From Candidatus Zixiibacteriota bacterium (GTDB taxonomy: Bacteria > Zixibacteria > MSB-5A5 > GN15 > PGXB01), in assembly GCA_016933955.1 (NCBI GenBank), contig JAFGTT010000010.1, positions 50,753-114,752 on the forward strand: a stretch of DNA of 64,000 nucleotides, given 5' to 3'. The position numbers and the translations under genes were made by a program. This document shows, one piece after another, positions 25,001-33,753 of this stretch; position 1 is the stretch's first letter, and each line of letters begins with the position of its first letter. The notes beneath the pieces are model-generated. The model was not told the DNA's origin. It worked only from the letters and a program-made list of their open reading frames with translations, and did not search any database.

Positions 25001-26015
25001 TCTGGATACCCATCTGGTGATCGGAGAGGTGGTGGATGAGGTGAGCGAAGTTCCGGTCGATTTCAACGGAACGGTGCATATAGCAGTTTACGATTCGGAG
25101 ATCCTTCGGCTGTACCGTGGTGTTAATAACAGCGGGGTAGTGGTCGATAGTCTTTCGTATGCGAAAAACGGGCCGATTCTATTCCAGGGAACGGCCGAAG
25201 TCGTCAACGGGAATTTCAGTTTCGAATTCATATCCCCGCTCGATATCGGTTATGGTGGTTCCGGGGCGTGTATATATGCCTATGCCGAGTCTCCCGGAAG
25301 CGATGCCTTCGGTCTGGCCGATTCGATCGAAGTATCATCGACGATTGTTTCAACCGAGGATAGCGATGGTCCGGAGATCAGGTATTCTTTTTCTGATCGC
25401 GAGAATTTTGTCTCCGGCGACAGAATTGCATCGGGATCGATCCTGAATATTGCCCTGACCGACGGTTCGGGGATTAACCTGACCGGGGGAACGGGTCACG
25501 GAATCGATCTGACTATCGATGGGGATACGGAAAATATTATTGGTTTGACGGATCTCTTTGAGTATAATTCCGGTAGTTTTACATCGGGTGAAATTCGGTA
25601 TTATCCGGGTTCGCTTCCGGTGGGACGGCATCGTTTTAAAATTAAGGCCTGGGATAATGCCAATAATTCATCGGTTGTCGAATTCGATGCCGAATTAGTC
25701 GAGACGGGGAAGATGCAGGTCAGTGAGGTAATGAATTATCCCAATCCCATGACCGATAAAACGATGTTTTCATTTGCCCTGACGGCTGATGCGCGGCTGG
25801 TCAGCCTGGAGATTTTTACTCTTTCGGGTAAAAAGATAAAGTATTTTGAAGAAAATTCGGTTCCGGACGACTACTATGAATTTTACGAGTGGGACGGCCG
25901 GGACGATGATGGCGACCGGGTTGCCGCCGGCGTCTATATATATAAGGTGACCGCATTTTCGATGGATTCGGAGGAAGTGGTTGAATCGTTCGGGAAGGTA
26001 GTGGTCTTAAATTAA
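22098..26015 (+). CDS. porU: PorU-like gingipain-type (C25) peptidase with sorting domain
   Basis: A 1305-residue exported protein. A signal-type hydrophobic segment (about 28-44) ends IPAKAS. The N-terminal half is beta-rich, as in PorU. The C25 caspase-like domain lies near residues 560-940: its catalytic dyad is His819 (YVGHGN) and Cys854 (IASCAIGFFD), both intact. The C-terminal ~85 residues (EVMNYPNPM..., LEIFTLSGKKI, DGDRVAAGVYIYKV) are a type A T9SS sorting domain. In Bacteroidota PorU removes this domain from cargo and attaches lipopolysaccharide. The start is uncertain: TTG 22098, GTG 22104 and ATG 22198 are possible, none with a ribosome site. The downstream PorV homologue supports the sortase role; a cargo protease is the alternative. 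Confidence 0.82.
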   Translation: MTVSFISLLILIIGHRPACRYHSSLKLFSYIFIMILLLASIPAKASRYDNIRIISSDEAGLVFELNLDDPAEYANPIADGQGIALFIPILIAVPPNHEAFISEISGSEPFSWICPGGLPIRSPSKNLAAITGTSVVRGRRLAALEIYPYYQGILYGKIKTAIQFRQTGGAVTPFHVRTEGKIFDAVFGYSVLNYDHAKSWPLEESGPIAAKAQESVFDLADEWYKIEIGTGGFIRITGQNLVTAGMVLNNIASDSIHLFYGGGLPVPVDNSEDRPVLREVAITVNDNGDGIFNVTDNLIFYAEAADRWIYPSDSLPYFFENHYTNTNCYWLAVSGSFGQTGKRIQSIDAAPDEVADTVMERGWFYTRVGENKLLYRDNSSHIYDYFNWYWSDTTSKTFSIYMPNAVTAESSQVRIRARVNGINVSVNGSAATLLSSQSLVYVYRTYQLFGGLNRFVVTMSPNYDAPPYMGFCEVAYQGYLLPQSSLLDFYISPFEGRGEFVVTDQFGGETPRIYDLSDVYEPVLLVNASLGTDIIFQDDLSGGSGKRYYICAPSKMTGSATISKVTPMGDIASADMYIIVPEEFIGDLGDFEQYRETKSNISVALVALEDIINRYSFGLYDPGAIRDFLKNSYDNPNGAVPSAVLLVGDGSYDYENNLLTPTRNYIPPYIHELDATSSDDNYVYFGDYGLLDSDSTYCDTCSDRGYDMIIARWPVSGAAQIYTIVDKIKNYESMDNLGDWRSFVTLVADDEYDDGDYEGLTHTRQTEILQESHLPRAFRRNKIYAWEYPFNSDKDKPEVNRQIVRSINDGTLLINYVGHGNPDTWAHEHILNRSTDLQKLTNLNRLTFVYIASCAIGFFDNPSREGMAEELLRLASGGAVAAVSATRLVYSGENSGLNRQVFDILFDNDDLSICQVLYAAKLIRQYSNGYIQEKINDRKYTFFGDPFVRLGIPARGINFTEYPGTLVALDTHLVIGEVVDEVSEVPVDFNGTVHIAVYDSEILRLYRGVNNSGVVVDSLSYAKNGPILFQGTAEVVNGNFSFEFISPLDIGYGGSGACIYAYAESPGSDAFGLADSIEVSSTIVSTEDSDGPEIRYSFSDRENFVSGDRIASGSILNIALTDGSGINLTGGTGHGIDLTIDGDTENIIGLTDLFEYNSGSFTSGEIRYYPGSLPVGRHRFKIKAWDNANNSSVVEFDAELVETGKMQVSEVMNYPNPMTDKTMFSFALTADARLVSLEIFTLSGKKIKYFEENSVPDDYYEFYEWDGRDDDGDRVAAGVYIYKVTAFSMDSEEVVESFGKVVVLN

Positions 26016-26035
26016 CGCTGTTCGGAGGAATTTTG

Positions 26036-28816
26036 ATGCGAAAACTAATTGGCCTGCTGATAGTTGTTATGGCTTTAACGGTTATGGGTGCCGACTCCTA
26101 CGCCCAGATATCCAGCGCCGCTGTCCTTTTCTTACGAATTGCCGCCGGTGCCAGAGCCGCCGGTATGGGCGAAGCCTATGTGGCTATTGCCGATGATGCT
26201 ACTGCAACCCACTGGAACCCTGCCGGGCTCGGTCAATACCCGCTTTCAAGCCGGTGGGATGAAATCCTGATTTCTGAGGAGTACCTGCCTATCCGGGATA
26301 TGACGCTATATTCCGGCGATGGTAGTGCCAATCAGTATTCCGATTTCGCAATCTGGATGCTGACCTCGCAGGGTTTGGTTAAATACGAAAAGGGTAACTG
26401 GATCAACAGGGATATTATTTCCACCACAGCCGATCAATCAGTGGAATCCATACTCCGCAATTACGCCGGAATATACGGTGAGACCGATTCTGATTCCCTC
26501 AAGGCGTTATTCGATATCATTGGCCAGGTCAATAATCTTAATTCTCCCGACGTTATTGATTCGCTTGAAGTTCGGGTTATGGCTGGAATCGCCGAGGATT
26601 ATAAATCTCGGGAAGATCTGGTTAATGCCTTTGTCGCCCTGAAGGAAGCCTATAATCAATGTCTTATTGACTGGGAAAAATTCCTGGAGGCACAGGAAAG
26701 AGCCAATAAGGGTTTGAAAGACAGTACCTTAAACGAGACGGAAGCCGATCGAATCCTGTTCGCGGTGGAGAAAGCGCGCCGGAATTATCTGCCATCGGAA
26801 ATTGTCATACCCTTTAGTGTCAATCGCATGGGCGGTCTCAATGATCTAGCGGCCGACGAGGATTACCTCTATTTGGCCGCCGAAAACGGTTTATACCGTT
26901 ATAATGGCGCCAACTGGCAGCATTTCGGTATCAATGACGGTCTTCCGATGCTGAATATCGGTAGGTTAAGTATATACGACAGCCGTGTTTTTATGGCGAC
27001 CGATACCGGTGTGGTAGTGTATTTCGGGGGAGCTTTTACCCATTATGGTCCTGAGCAGGGATTGCCTCAGTTGCCGGTTTCGGCAATCACGGCAACGGGT
27101 AACAATAAGGCCTGGGCGGTAGTCGATAATGATCTTTTTCAGTATGACGGGACAATCTGGAGAAATTATGCCGAATTGCAATCGACCGGTGAGCATTCGG
27201 CCGAAAGTATTTATGAAATCATGAAAATCTACGACACCCCGGCTGAAAAAGAATTATTCATGACCAGGTTCAAAGCCCTGAATCCGTGGCTCGGTGATAC
27301 TCCTGAAAGTCCGCCTATGATGCCGGGCGGCTCGGTCGATGAATTGCAGGGTAAAATTGATTCGATGGGAGTCCTCAAGGCTTACCGCGACAGCCAGATG
27401 AAGTCATCCGCCCCGGAATCCGAGGGAGAATCCGAGTTGACAATTAAAATACCTTATACCTCCGGACTCAAGACGGTTGTCCGTGATATGGAAGTCGATA
27501 GTTACGGCAATCTCTGGCTTGGTACCGATCAGGGCGTGATGATGTTCTCGGGTCGTAAATGGCGCCGGTTCGGCTATAGAAGATATACGCCTGAAAAGGA
27601 TATCGCTGTTTTTGAATTGGCCCTCGGTAAAGTCCGGGGCGATTCCTCCAGAGCGGAACTTCTGGCCGACAACATCCGGGAGGTCAATGATCTGAAGTCG
27701 GAGACAATCGCCGCCGGGCAGGCTATTCTTCTCTATGCCAATCCGGCCGGAGCCCGTGTGAATGATATTCTGGTTCATGGTAATAAAGTTGTTTTTGCTA
27801 CCAGCAGCGGGGCCATTTTCTTCGACAGTTACTGGGATCGTTACAACGCCCGCGACCTGGGTTATAGCAATGTCAACGAGGTTTTTGAAAGGGATGGTAA
27901 TCTCTGGTTTTTGACTCGCGACCGAATTGAAATCAACGCCGCGGCCAAAAGCGAGATAACTCTCATGCATGTTAACTGGCTACCGGAACTGGCCAGCGAT
28001 ATTTATTACGAATTTCTGGGATATACCCAGAATATCGAGGGCTGGGGGACGGTCGGGGCCAATATAACCTTCCTGTCCTATGGCAATATTACCCGAACCT
28101 CGGAAACCGGGGCGGTCGAAGGCGAGTTTTCGGCTTTTGATATTGCTTTTACTCTCTCATATGGTGTCCCGCTGACTCAGACGCTCAGCGGCGGCATTTC
28201 GGCCAAAATTATTTATTCCCATTTGTCGGAACTGGGCGCCGGGCGCGAGAAAGGCAGTGGTACTTCGACCGGTCTGGCTCTCGATCTGGGATTACTTTAT
28301 AAAATCGATCCGCGTCTTTCGCTGGGAATTGCGCTGACCAACCTTGGTCCGGATATATCCTATATCGATGTTTCTCAGTCGGACCCGCTGCCACGCAACC
28401 TGGCGGTCGGGGTGGCCTGGAAAATGATCCAATCCAATTACAATGAAGTTCTGTTTACGGTCGAGGCGAATAAATCTCTGGCCGAGCGCGATAAAACCAT
28501 TCTTGAGGATTTCCGGGATGTTTTTGCCAATCCCCAGGATGGTTTGATGGGATTGATCATAAATCCGTTTACCGCCGGCGGCCTGACGGACAATTTCAAG
28601 GGCGTTATTATTAACGGCGGCGTGGAGTATAAGTACGCTTCTTTCTTTACTCTCCGGGCCGGGTATATTCATGATGAGGAAGGGGAAGTCAAGACCCTTA
28701 CCCTGGGCGCCGGATTGTCGTACAATATGTTTGGTTTTGATTTCGCCTATATTCCTTCAAGCGGCGATGTTCCGCTGGCCAATACCATGCGATTCTCACT
28801 CTCGGTGGGTTGGTAA
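26036..28816 (+). CDS. porV: PorV/UPF0164-family barrel with large beta-propeller insertion
   Basis: A 926-residue protein with a signal peptide (ends ADSYAQ). Residues 24-70 (LRIAAGARAAGMGEAYVAI, THWNPAGL) are the PorV/LptO start. The remaining barrel runs from about 641 (HVNWLPELASDIYYEFLGY) to the end. Between them lie ~550 extra residues with a short coiled-coil-like helical part and repeated blades such as LYRYNGANWQHFGINDGLP and NLWLGTDQGVMMFSGRKW, typical of two-component-regulator propeller repeats. Ordinary PorV is about 390 residues without this. PorV shuttles T9SS cargo from the translocon to PorU, so the insert may form a cargo-binding domain. ATG 26036 follows GGAGGAA 5 bases upstream; it lies 20 bases after porU. 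Confidence 0.85.
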   Translation: MRKLIGLLIVVMALTVMGADSYAQISSAAVLFLRIAAGARAAGMGEAYVAIADDATATHWNPAGLGQYPLSSRWDEILISEEYLPIRDMTLYSGDGSANQYSDFAIWMLTSQGLVKYEKGNWINRDIISTTADQSVESILRNYAGIYGETDSDSLKALFDIIGQVNNLNSPDVIDSLEVRVMAGIAEDYKSREDLVNAFVALKEAYNQCLIDWEKFLEAQERANKGLKDSTLNETEADRILFAVEKARRNYLPSEIVIPFSVNRMGGLNDLAADEDYLYLAAENGLYRYNGANWQHFGINDGLPMLNIGRLSIYDSRVFMATDTGVVVYFGGAFTHYGPEQGLPQLPVSAITATGNNKAWAVVDNDLFQYDGTIWRNYAELQSTGEHSAESIYEIMKIYDTPAEKELFMTRFKALNPWLGDTPESPPMMPGGSVDELQGKIDSMGVLKAYRDSQMKSSAPESEGESELTIKIPYTSGLKTVVRDMEVDSYGNLWLGTDQGVMMFSGRKWRRFGYRRYTPEKDIAVFELALGKVRGDSSRAELLADNIREVNDLKSETIAAGQAILLYANPAGARVNDILVHGNKVVFATSSGAIFFDSYWDRYNARDLGYSNVNEVFERDGNLWFLTRDRIEINAAAKSEITLMHVNWLPELASDIYYEFLGYTQNIEGWGTVGANITFLSYGNITRTSETGAVEGEFSAFDIAFTLSYGVPLTQTLSGGISAKIIYSHLSELGAGREKGSGTSTGLALDLGLLYKIDPRLSLGIALTNLGPDISYIDVSQSDPLPRNLAVGVAWKMIQSNYNEVLFTVEANKSLAERDKTILEDFRDVFANPQDGLMGLIINPFTAGGLTDNFKGVIINGGVEYKYASFFTLRAGYIHDEEGEVKTLTLGAGLSYNMFGFDFAYIPSSGDVPLANTMRFSLSVGW

Positions 28817-28825
28817 ACGGAGATC

Positions 28826-31800
28826 ATGGAGGATATGACATTGATTTCAAAATTAGGAATAATTCCGGCGATAATAGGACTGCTGTTCATATGTTCGCCG
28901 GTGGCGGCGAATAAAGGCGGTAAGTTGCTGATACCGAAGGCGATTGAGAAACGCGCCATCGATCCGAATGATCAAAAAATAGTCGAGAGCGGTTTTCTGT
29001 CGACACCGTCGCCCAGGAATATACTGAATCTTAATCGGGAACATCCCTGGGCACTGCCCAAACAGGCTATCCCGGCCGGGGTTGTCGATACCATCAGGGT
29101 TCTTAGCCTGAGGTTTGATTTTATCCAGGAATCGCCCGATGATCCTCTGACCACCGGTAACGGGAAATACGATATGCGGACATTTGAGCAATTCCGCGAT
29201 GAGGAAGGCCATGAGATTGATCCGGCGCCACACAACCGTCAGTACTTTGAATCACACCTGCAGGCCCTGGCCAATTATTACAGTTTTGTATCCGATTTTA
29301 AAGTTGTTATCGAATACGAGGTTTTTCCCCGACAGACCGATTCGGTTTACCATCTTTCGCATGAAATGGACTATTACGGCGGGGTAAACCCGTATATCGG
29401 GTTGACCAATTATTTTATCGACTGCATTCAGCTGGTCGATACCTCGGAAGCGCAGGTTGTCTTCGGGGATTATGATGCTTATTTTTTGTTTCATGCCGGG
29501 GCCGATCAACAGAATAATATTGGTTTTCCGGATACCCCATCGGATTTGTACACCGGTTATATTTTCTTTCTGGACACGGCCATGTATGTCGATCGCACCG
29601 CTTCCGATTCGACGGAAATCAGGGATGCTTTGAATATGCCTGAAACGGCCAGCCAGGATAATCGCGCCACCGCTATCAATGCCGTTATAGCCCATGAATT
29701 TGGCCATCAGCTCGGTCTGATTGATCTTTACCGAACCGATAATTTTTTCACACGGTTAGGCGATTTCGCTTTGATGGATAATAACGGTTTCGGAACCGGG
29801 GTCGATTTCGGGTTTGATGTCGGACGTGCTTTCGGGGTCTCGCCGGTCTATCCCATGGCGTGGTCACGGGCCTTTCTCGGTTTTGAGGACCCAATAGTGT
29901 ATCGCAGGGGGACGGACATCGAATTGGTGGCGGCTGAAATGCAGGAACTGGGCACCAAAGTAGCCAAGATCCCTATTTCCGAATATGAATATTATTTGAT
30001 TGAAAATCGGCAGATTGCCATCGGTCCGGAAACCGCTATCCTGGCCGATTCCATCACCTCGGTTATCCTGGGACCATGCGATTACAGTAAAAACCTGACC
30101 GGTGAATACGATTTTCTTATCCCGGGTTCGGGGATATTAATCTTTCGTGTCGATGAGGTGGTCGCTTATATGGATTTTGACGGCGATGGGATTCTCAATT
30201 TTATCGATAACCAGCTTCAGAATGATCCCTTGCGTCCTTTTGTCAAATTGATGGAAGCCGATGGTATGATCAATTTTGGGGGGATTTATTATTCCGGATT
30301 CGGAACCCAGGAGGATATGTACTACGCGGGAAACAACAATTCCTTCACGCCCAATACCAATCCCCCGGCGTACGGTTACGGCGGCAAGAATACGCATATT
30401 TTCGTTACCGATATTTCCGAATCCGACCTGACCATGACATTCGATCTCGATTACGATCTGGTTTCCGACAGCTTCCCGCAGAGGGCGGGTGTTCCGGCGT
30501 ACGGTTTGTCACCGATTGCGGCCGATTTGAACAATGATGGGCGCGAGGAAATAATCACCGCCTCGAATAAAAACCTGATCGTCCTCAACGATGACGGGAC
30601 TGATTTTACGCCGTCATTTGCTCCGCCGTTTTATGATACCGCTTATATTCTAAATAATGAGGCGTCTTATCCCGTGTATCCGGTGCCTTTGTTCGCCCGG
30701 GTCGGGGAAAATATCAGCGCCGGACCGGCGGTGGGTGATTTCGGGCTGGATAATGATACGCAATATGTGGCGATTGGAGCCGGGCCATGGGTGCATGTTT
30801 ACGGCCTTGTCGATGCCGATTTGAATGGCCTGGCCGAGCCGTTATTCGACTCCCTGTCTATCGGCGGCTGGCAGGTCGTCTGGCTGGCGTTCGGCGATAA
30901 ACTGGTCGTGGCGACGATGGATTCGTTAGCACACTTCGTTCGGTTTTATGGCATTCTATCCGATGGGACATCCTACCCGCTTTCACGGCAGATAAATCAT
31001 CCCGAGCTCTACGGCGCGTCGAGATTCGACAGTACCTATGCCGTAATTGCCGGTGATGATAACGGGGTCATTCTTTATCTGGTTACATCGCCGACGGTAT
31101 TGAAGGAGTATGATCTCGGCGGCTATTATATTTACGGACCGGTAGTGGCCGATTTCAACCGCGACGGATTACCGGAAGTAGTGGTGGCCACCCCCGATGG
31201 GGATATCAAGGTAATCACGCTGGATCGGTCGGCGGATGATCCCTTCACCGAATACGCCTCAGCCTCGCTGGGTGACTCTGTTTATGTCAATCCGATTGTT
31301 TCCGATATCGACCGCGACGGCTATCCGGATATAATTCTCGGGAGTAAGAACAAGATTATCGGACTGGACCGATATTTGAATTCGCTCCTTGATTTCCCCA
31401 TTGAAATGGACCGGTCGTTTCCCGATGATGTTGTGGTGGCACCGCCGGTGGTGGGTGATCTGGATCATGATGGTGTTAAAGATATCGCGGTTTTAAGTTC
31501 CAACGGCAATTGCTATGCCTTCAAGACCAGGTATACCACCAATGACTGGCTTCTGTATGGCTTTCCGACTGCGGCCGGGGGAATCGGATTCGGCGCCCCG
31601 GTCATTCATCGCCGCGGGACGGTCGGCGGCCTGGGGATTATGGGGATCGATGGCTGGTTTTATTCATATGATACGGGTTATGATTCGGCCCTGACCGACT
31701 GGCCGATGGGCGGCGGGGGAGCGGAAGGATTGTACTATTTTCCGTCCAGCCGATTGGGTGCGGTTGAAGTTTCCGGGGCCATGCTTCCGGATGATGAATT

Positions 31801-32074
31801 TTTCAATTATCCTAATCCGACTTATGACGGACTGACCAATGTTCAGTACAGGCTGGGCGATAATGCCGATGTGACGGTGAATCTGTATGATATGTCGGGC
31901 AAAAGGGTTGTCGATGAGATGAATTTTACCGGGCAGGAAGGCGGCCGGGTTCATGTTATATACAACTGGGATCTGTCTTCTCTGGTAACGGGCGTGTATA
32001 GATGTGTTCTTGAGGCGGACTTTGACAACGGCGAATCAGTTTCCGCTTTTACCGATATCGCCATTATAAAATAA
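28826..32074 (+). CDS. M6-type metalloprotease with VCBS repeats and T9SS sorting domain
   Basis: A 1082-residue secreted protein. The signal peptide ends near SPVAA. The protease domain (about 85-560) has the zinc motif HEFGH (His290, Glu291, His294) followed by GLIDLYR, as in immune-inhibitor-A (M6) enzymes. Residues 565-1000 contain four clear FG-GAP/VCBS blades: ADLNNDGREEI, ADFNRDGLPEV, SDIDRDGYPDI and GDLDHDGVKDI, likely calcium-binding. The last ~85 residues (FFNYPNPTYDGLTNVQYRL ... GVYRCVLEA) are a sorting domain like that of the PorU homologue. It is therefore the probable cargo of the system encoded with it. ATG 28826 has a close GGAG; ATG 28835 is possible. Confidence 0.85.
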   Translation: MEDMTLISKLGIIPAIIGLLFICSPVAANKGGKLLIPKAIEKRAIDPNDQKIVESGFLSTPSPRNILNLNREHPWALPKQAIPAGVVDTIRVLSLRFDFIQESPDDPLTTGNGKYDMRTFEQFRDEEGHEIDPAPHNRQYFESHLQALANYYSFVSDFKVVIEYEVFPRQTDSVYHLSHEMDYYGGVNPYIGLTNYFIDCIQLVDTSEAQVVFGDYDAYFLFHAGADQQNNIGFPDTPSDLYTGYIFFLDTAMYVDRTASDSTEIRDALNMPETASQDNRATAINAVIAHEFGHQLGLIDLYRTDNFFTRLGDFALMDNNGFGTGVDFGFDVGRAFGVSPVYPMAWSRAFLGFEDPIVYRRGTDIELVAAEMQELGTKVAKIPISEYEYYLIENRQIAIGPETAILADSITSVILGPCDYSKNLTGEYDFLIPGSGILIFRVDEVVAYMDFDGDGILNFIDNQLQNDPLRPFVKLMEADGMINFGGIYYSGFGTQEDMYYAGNNNSFTPNTNPPAYGYGGKNTHIFVTDISESDLTMTFDLDYDLVSDSFPQRAGVPAYGLSPIAADLNNDGREEIITASNKNLIVLNDDGTDFTPSFAPPFYDTAYILNNEASYPVYPVPLFARVGENISAGPAVGDFGLDNDTQYVAIGAGPWVHVYGLVDADLNGLAEPLFDSLSIGGWQVVWLAFGDKLVVATMDSLAHFVRFYGILSDGTSYPLSRQINHPELYGASRFDSTYAVIAGDDNGVILYLVTSPTVLKEYDLGGYYIYGPVVADFNRDGLPEVVVATPDGDIKVITLDRSADDPFTEYASASLGDSVYVNPIVSDIDRDGYPDIILGSKNKIIGLDRYLNSLLDFPIEMDRSFPDDVVVAPPVVGDLDHDGVKDIAVLSSNGNCYAFKTRYTTNDWLLYGFPTAAGGIGFGAPVIHRRGTVGGLGIMGIDGWFYSYDTGYDSALTDWPMGGGGAEGLYYFPSSRLGAVEVSGAMLPDDEFFNYPNPTYDGLTNVQYRLGDNADVTVNLYDMSGKRVVDEMNFTGQEGGRVHVIYNWDLSSLVTGVYRCVLEADFDNGESVSAFTDIAIIK

Positions 32075-32087
32075 GAAAGGACATATA

Positions 32088-32957
32088 ATGAACAAGCTGC
32101 TCTTATCACTGATTCTGATATTAGTCATGATTCAGATGCCGGCCCTGGCCATAGATCTGGGATACAGTCAGCTGGAACTCGAAGTCCAGTCCATCAGGAA
32201 TAGTTCGCAAAATCATATTGATATTCTCGCGGCCGATGAGGGTTTTGATGATGATTTCGAATTCGGTTTCGAGCAGGAGAACATTTATGATTATGATTAT
32301 AAATCGCCCCAGAAGGCCTTCATATATTCTCTCCTGATTCCCGGTTGGGGTCAGAGGTACTGCGGCTCGCATATCATGAAAACCATGGGGTTTCTGGGCA
32401 CAGAAATCGGTATGTGGATGGGCTATTTTAATTTTCATAATAACGGCAATAAGCTGACCGATGATTTCGAGGCTTTTGCCGATGATCACTGGGTCGAGGG
32501 CGACAGCACGGTCTCGGAATCATACCGCGGCTGGCTTTATGCGGTCGATTCCACCGAAGATGAATTTACCCATACGCTGCCGGACTTCAATAACCAGCAA
32601 TATTATGAAATGATCGGTAAGTACGATCAATTCCGGACGGGCTGGGACGATTACTGGCTTGATCCGGACTATTATGAAATTGTCGATTCCGCCACCGGCG
32701 GGAAAGTTTATCTGTCACCGAACCGGGCCAAGTATGAAGACATGCGTAAAGACGCCAACGATGAGCTGGACAAGGCCAATAAATTCATCATCGGTTCGGT
32801 TCTGGTTCATCTGGTGTCGGCTTTCGATGCGGCCATATCAGCCAAACGCCACAACCGCAATGAGGCTTCCAAGATGTGGTTGTCGGTGAAGGCGGAGATG
32901 AAACGATATTCGGCCAAAGAAATAATTCCGGTTTTTACCATAGCCTGCAGGTTTTGA
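32088..32957 (+). CDS. Envelope protein with PGxGQxY motif (DUF5683-like), copy 1
   Basis: A 289-residue protein with a signal-type N-terminus (LLLSLILILVMIQMPALA). Around residue 78 it has KAFIYSLLIPGWGQRYCGSH followed by a hydrophobic segment (GFLGTEIGMWMGYF) and a second one near 240-255. This 'S-x-x-x-PG-x-GQ-x-Y' pattern is typical of DUF5683-like proteins of FCB bacteria, whose role is unknown. The acidic N-terminal part has several Asp/Glu/Tyr clusters. It is 13 bases after the protease gene and a base from the following related gene; the two are tandem relatives. Confidence 0.65.
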   Translation: MNKLLLSLILILVMIQMPALAIDLGYSQLELEVQSIRNSSQNHIDILAADEGFDDDFEFGFEQENIYDYDYKSPQKAFIYSLLIPGWGQRYCGSHIMKTMGFLGTEIGMWMGYFNFHNNGNKLTDDFEAFADDHWVEGDSTVSESYRGWLYAVDSTEDEFTHTLPDFNNQQYYEMIGKYDQFRTGWDDYWLDPDYYEIVDSATGGKVYLSPNRAKYEDMRKDANDELDKANKFIIGSVLVHLVSAFDAAISAKRHNRNEASKMWLSVKAEMKRYSAKEIIPVFTIACRF

Positions 32958-32958
32958 C

Positions 32959-33753
32959 ATGAAAAAAACTGATTTCATAATCGGTCTGTTCTGGATAGTG
33001 CTTGTATGCGCCGGGTCAGGCCCATCGCCATTAAGAGCCGAAATTCCTATTCCGGAATCACCTTTGAGTCAGGCCTCACTAATGGCTTTCAATAGCATTC
33101 CGGAAGAGAGAAATCTCGAACCCGAGGCCGATGCGGCCATGCCGGTTACCGGTCCTCGCAAAATCTCAAAAGCCAAGGCGATTTTTCTTTCTGTTCTGGC
33201 TCCAGGTGCGGGACACCTTTATATGGGAGAAAAAGGCCGCGGTGAGGTCTTTCTCGGGGCCGAGGTGGTTTCGTGGGCAGGATTTTTTGCATTCCGAACG
33301 GCCGGTAAATGGAAAAAAGAAGACTATATTAATTATGCCGAGAAATATGCCGGGATTGATCCCGATGGCAAAGATGATGATTTTTACCGCAACCTGACAT
33401 TTTATAACTCAACCGAGGAGTACAACGAATCCGGGCGTATTATCAATCCCGGTTCGCCCTATTATTATCCTGAAACCGGTTATGACTGGCAATGGGTCAG
33501 TGACGAGGCCCGGGCCGATTACCGGGATATGCGTAATTCCAGCGAATCATATTATCGTAATGCCACTTTCATGATCGGAGTGGCGGTGGTCAACCGTATT
33601 TTCGCCTCAATCGATGCTATTAGATTGCTCCGCAAACACACCGGGTCCGGTCATGCCGAATACGGCGAGGTTAAAAAACTTGATTTTAAGGTGAAGGCCA
33701 ATCCCTTCGGGCATAATCCCGAAGTCAAACTGACCGTTTTGCATCGGTTCTGA
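32959..33753 (+). CDS. Envelope protein with PGxGHxY motif (DUF5683-like), copy 2
   Basis: A 264-residue relative of the previous gene product. It has a signal-type N-terminus (IIGLFWIVLVCAGS), then ISKAKAIFLSVLAPGAGHLY near residue 70 in place of the PGWGQRY motif, a hydrophobic segment (GAEVVSWAGFFAF) and a similar C-terminal order: EARADYRDMRNSSE, a helix, then ASIDAIRLL. The shared order of motifs indicates an old tandem duplication with divergence. No enzyme residues are seen. It overlaps the start of the NHL lipoprotein by one base, so both are coupled. Confidence 0.65.
   Translation: MKKTDFIIGLFWIVLVCAGSGPSPLRAEIPIPESPLSQASLMAFNSIPEERNLEPEADAAMPVTGPRKISKAKAIFLSVLAPGAGHLYMGEKGRGEVFLGAEVVSWAGFFAFRTAGKWKKEDYINYAEKYAGIDPDGKDDDFYRNLTFYNSTEEYNESGRIINPGSPYYYPETGYDWQWVSDEARADYRDMRNSSESYYRNATFMIGVAVVNRIFASIDAIRLLRKHTGSGHAEYGEVKKLDFKVKANPFGHNPEVKLTVLHRF

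Noticed and set aside
32088..33753. TM2/secreted-enzyme reading of the two PGxG proteins
   Set aside because: No catalytic residues or paired TM2 motif are present; only the DUF5683-like resemblance is supported.
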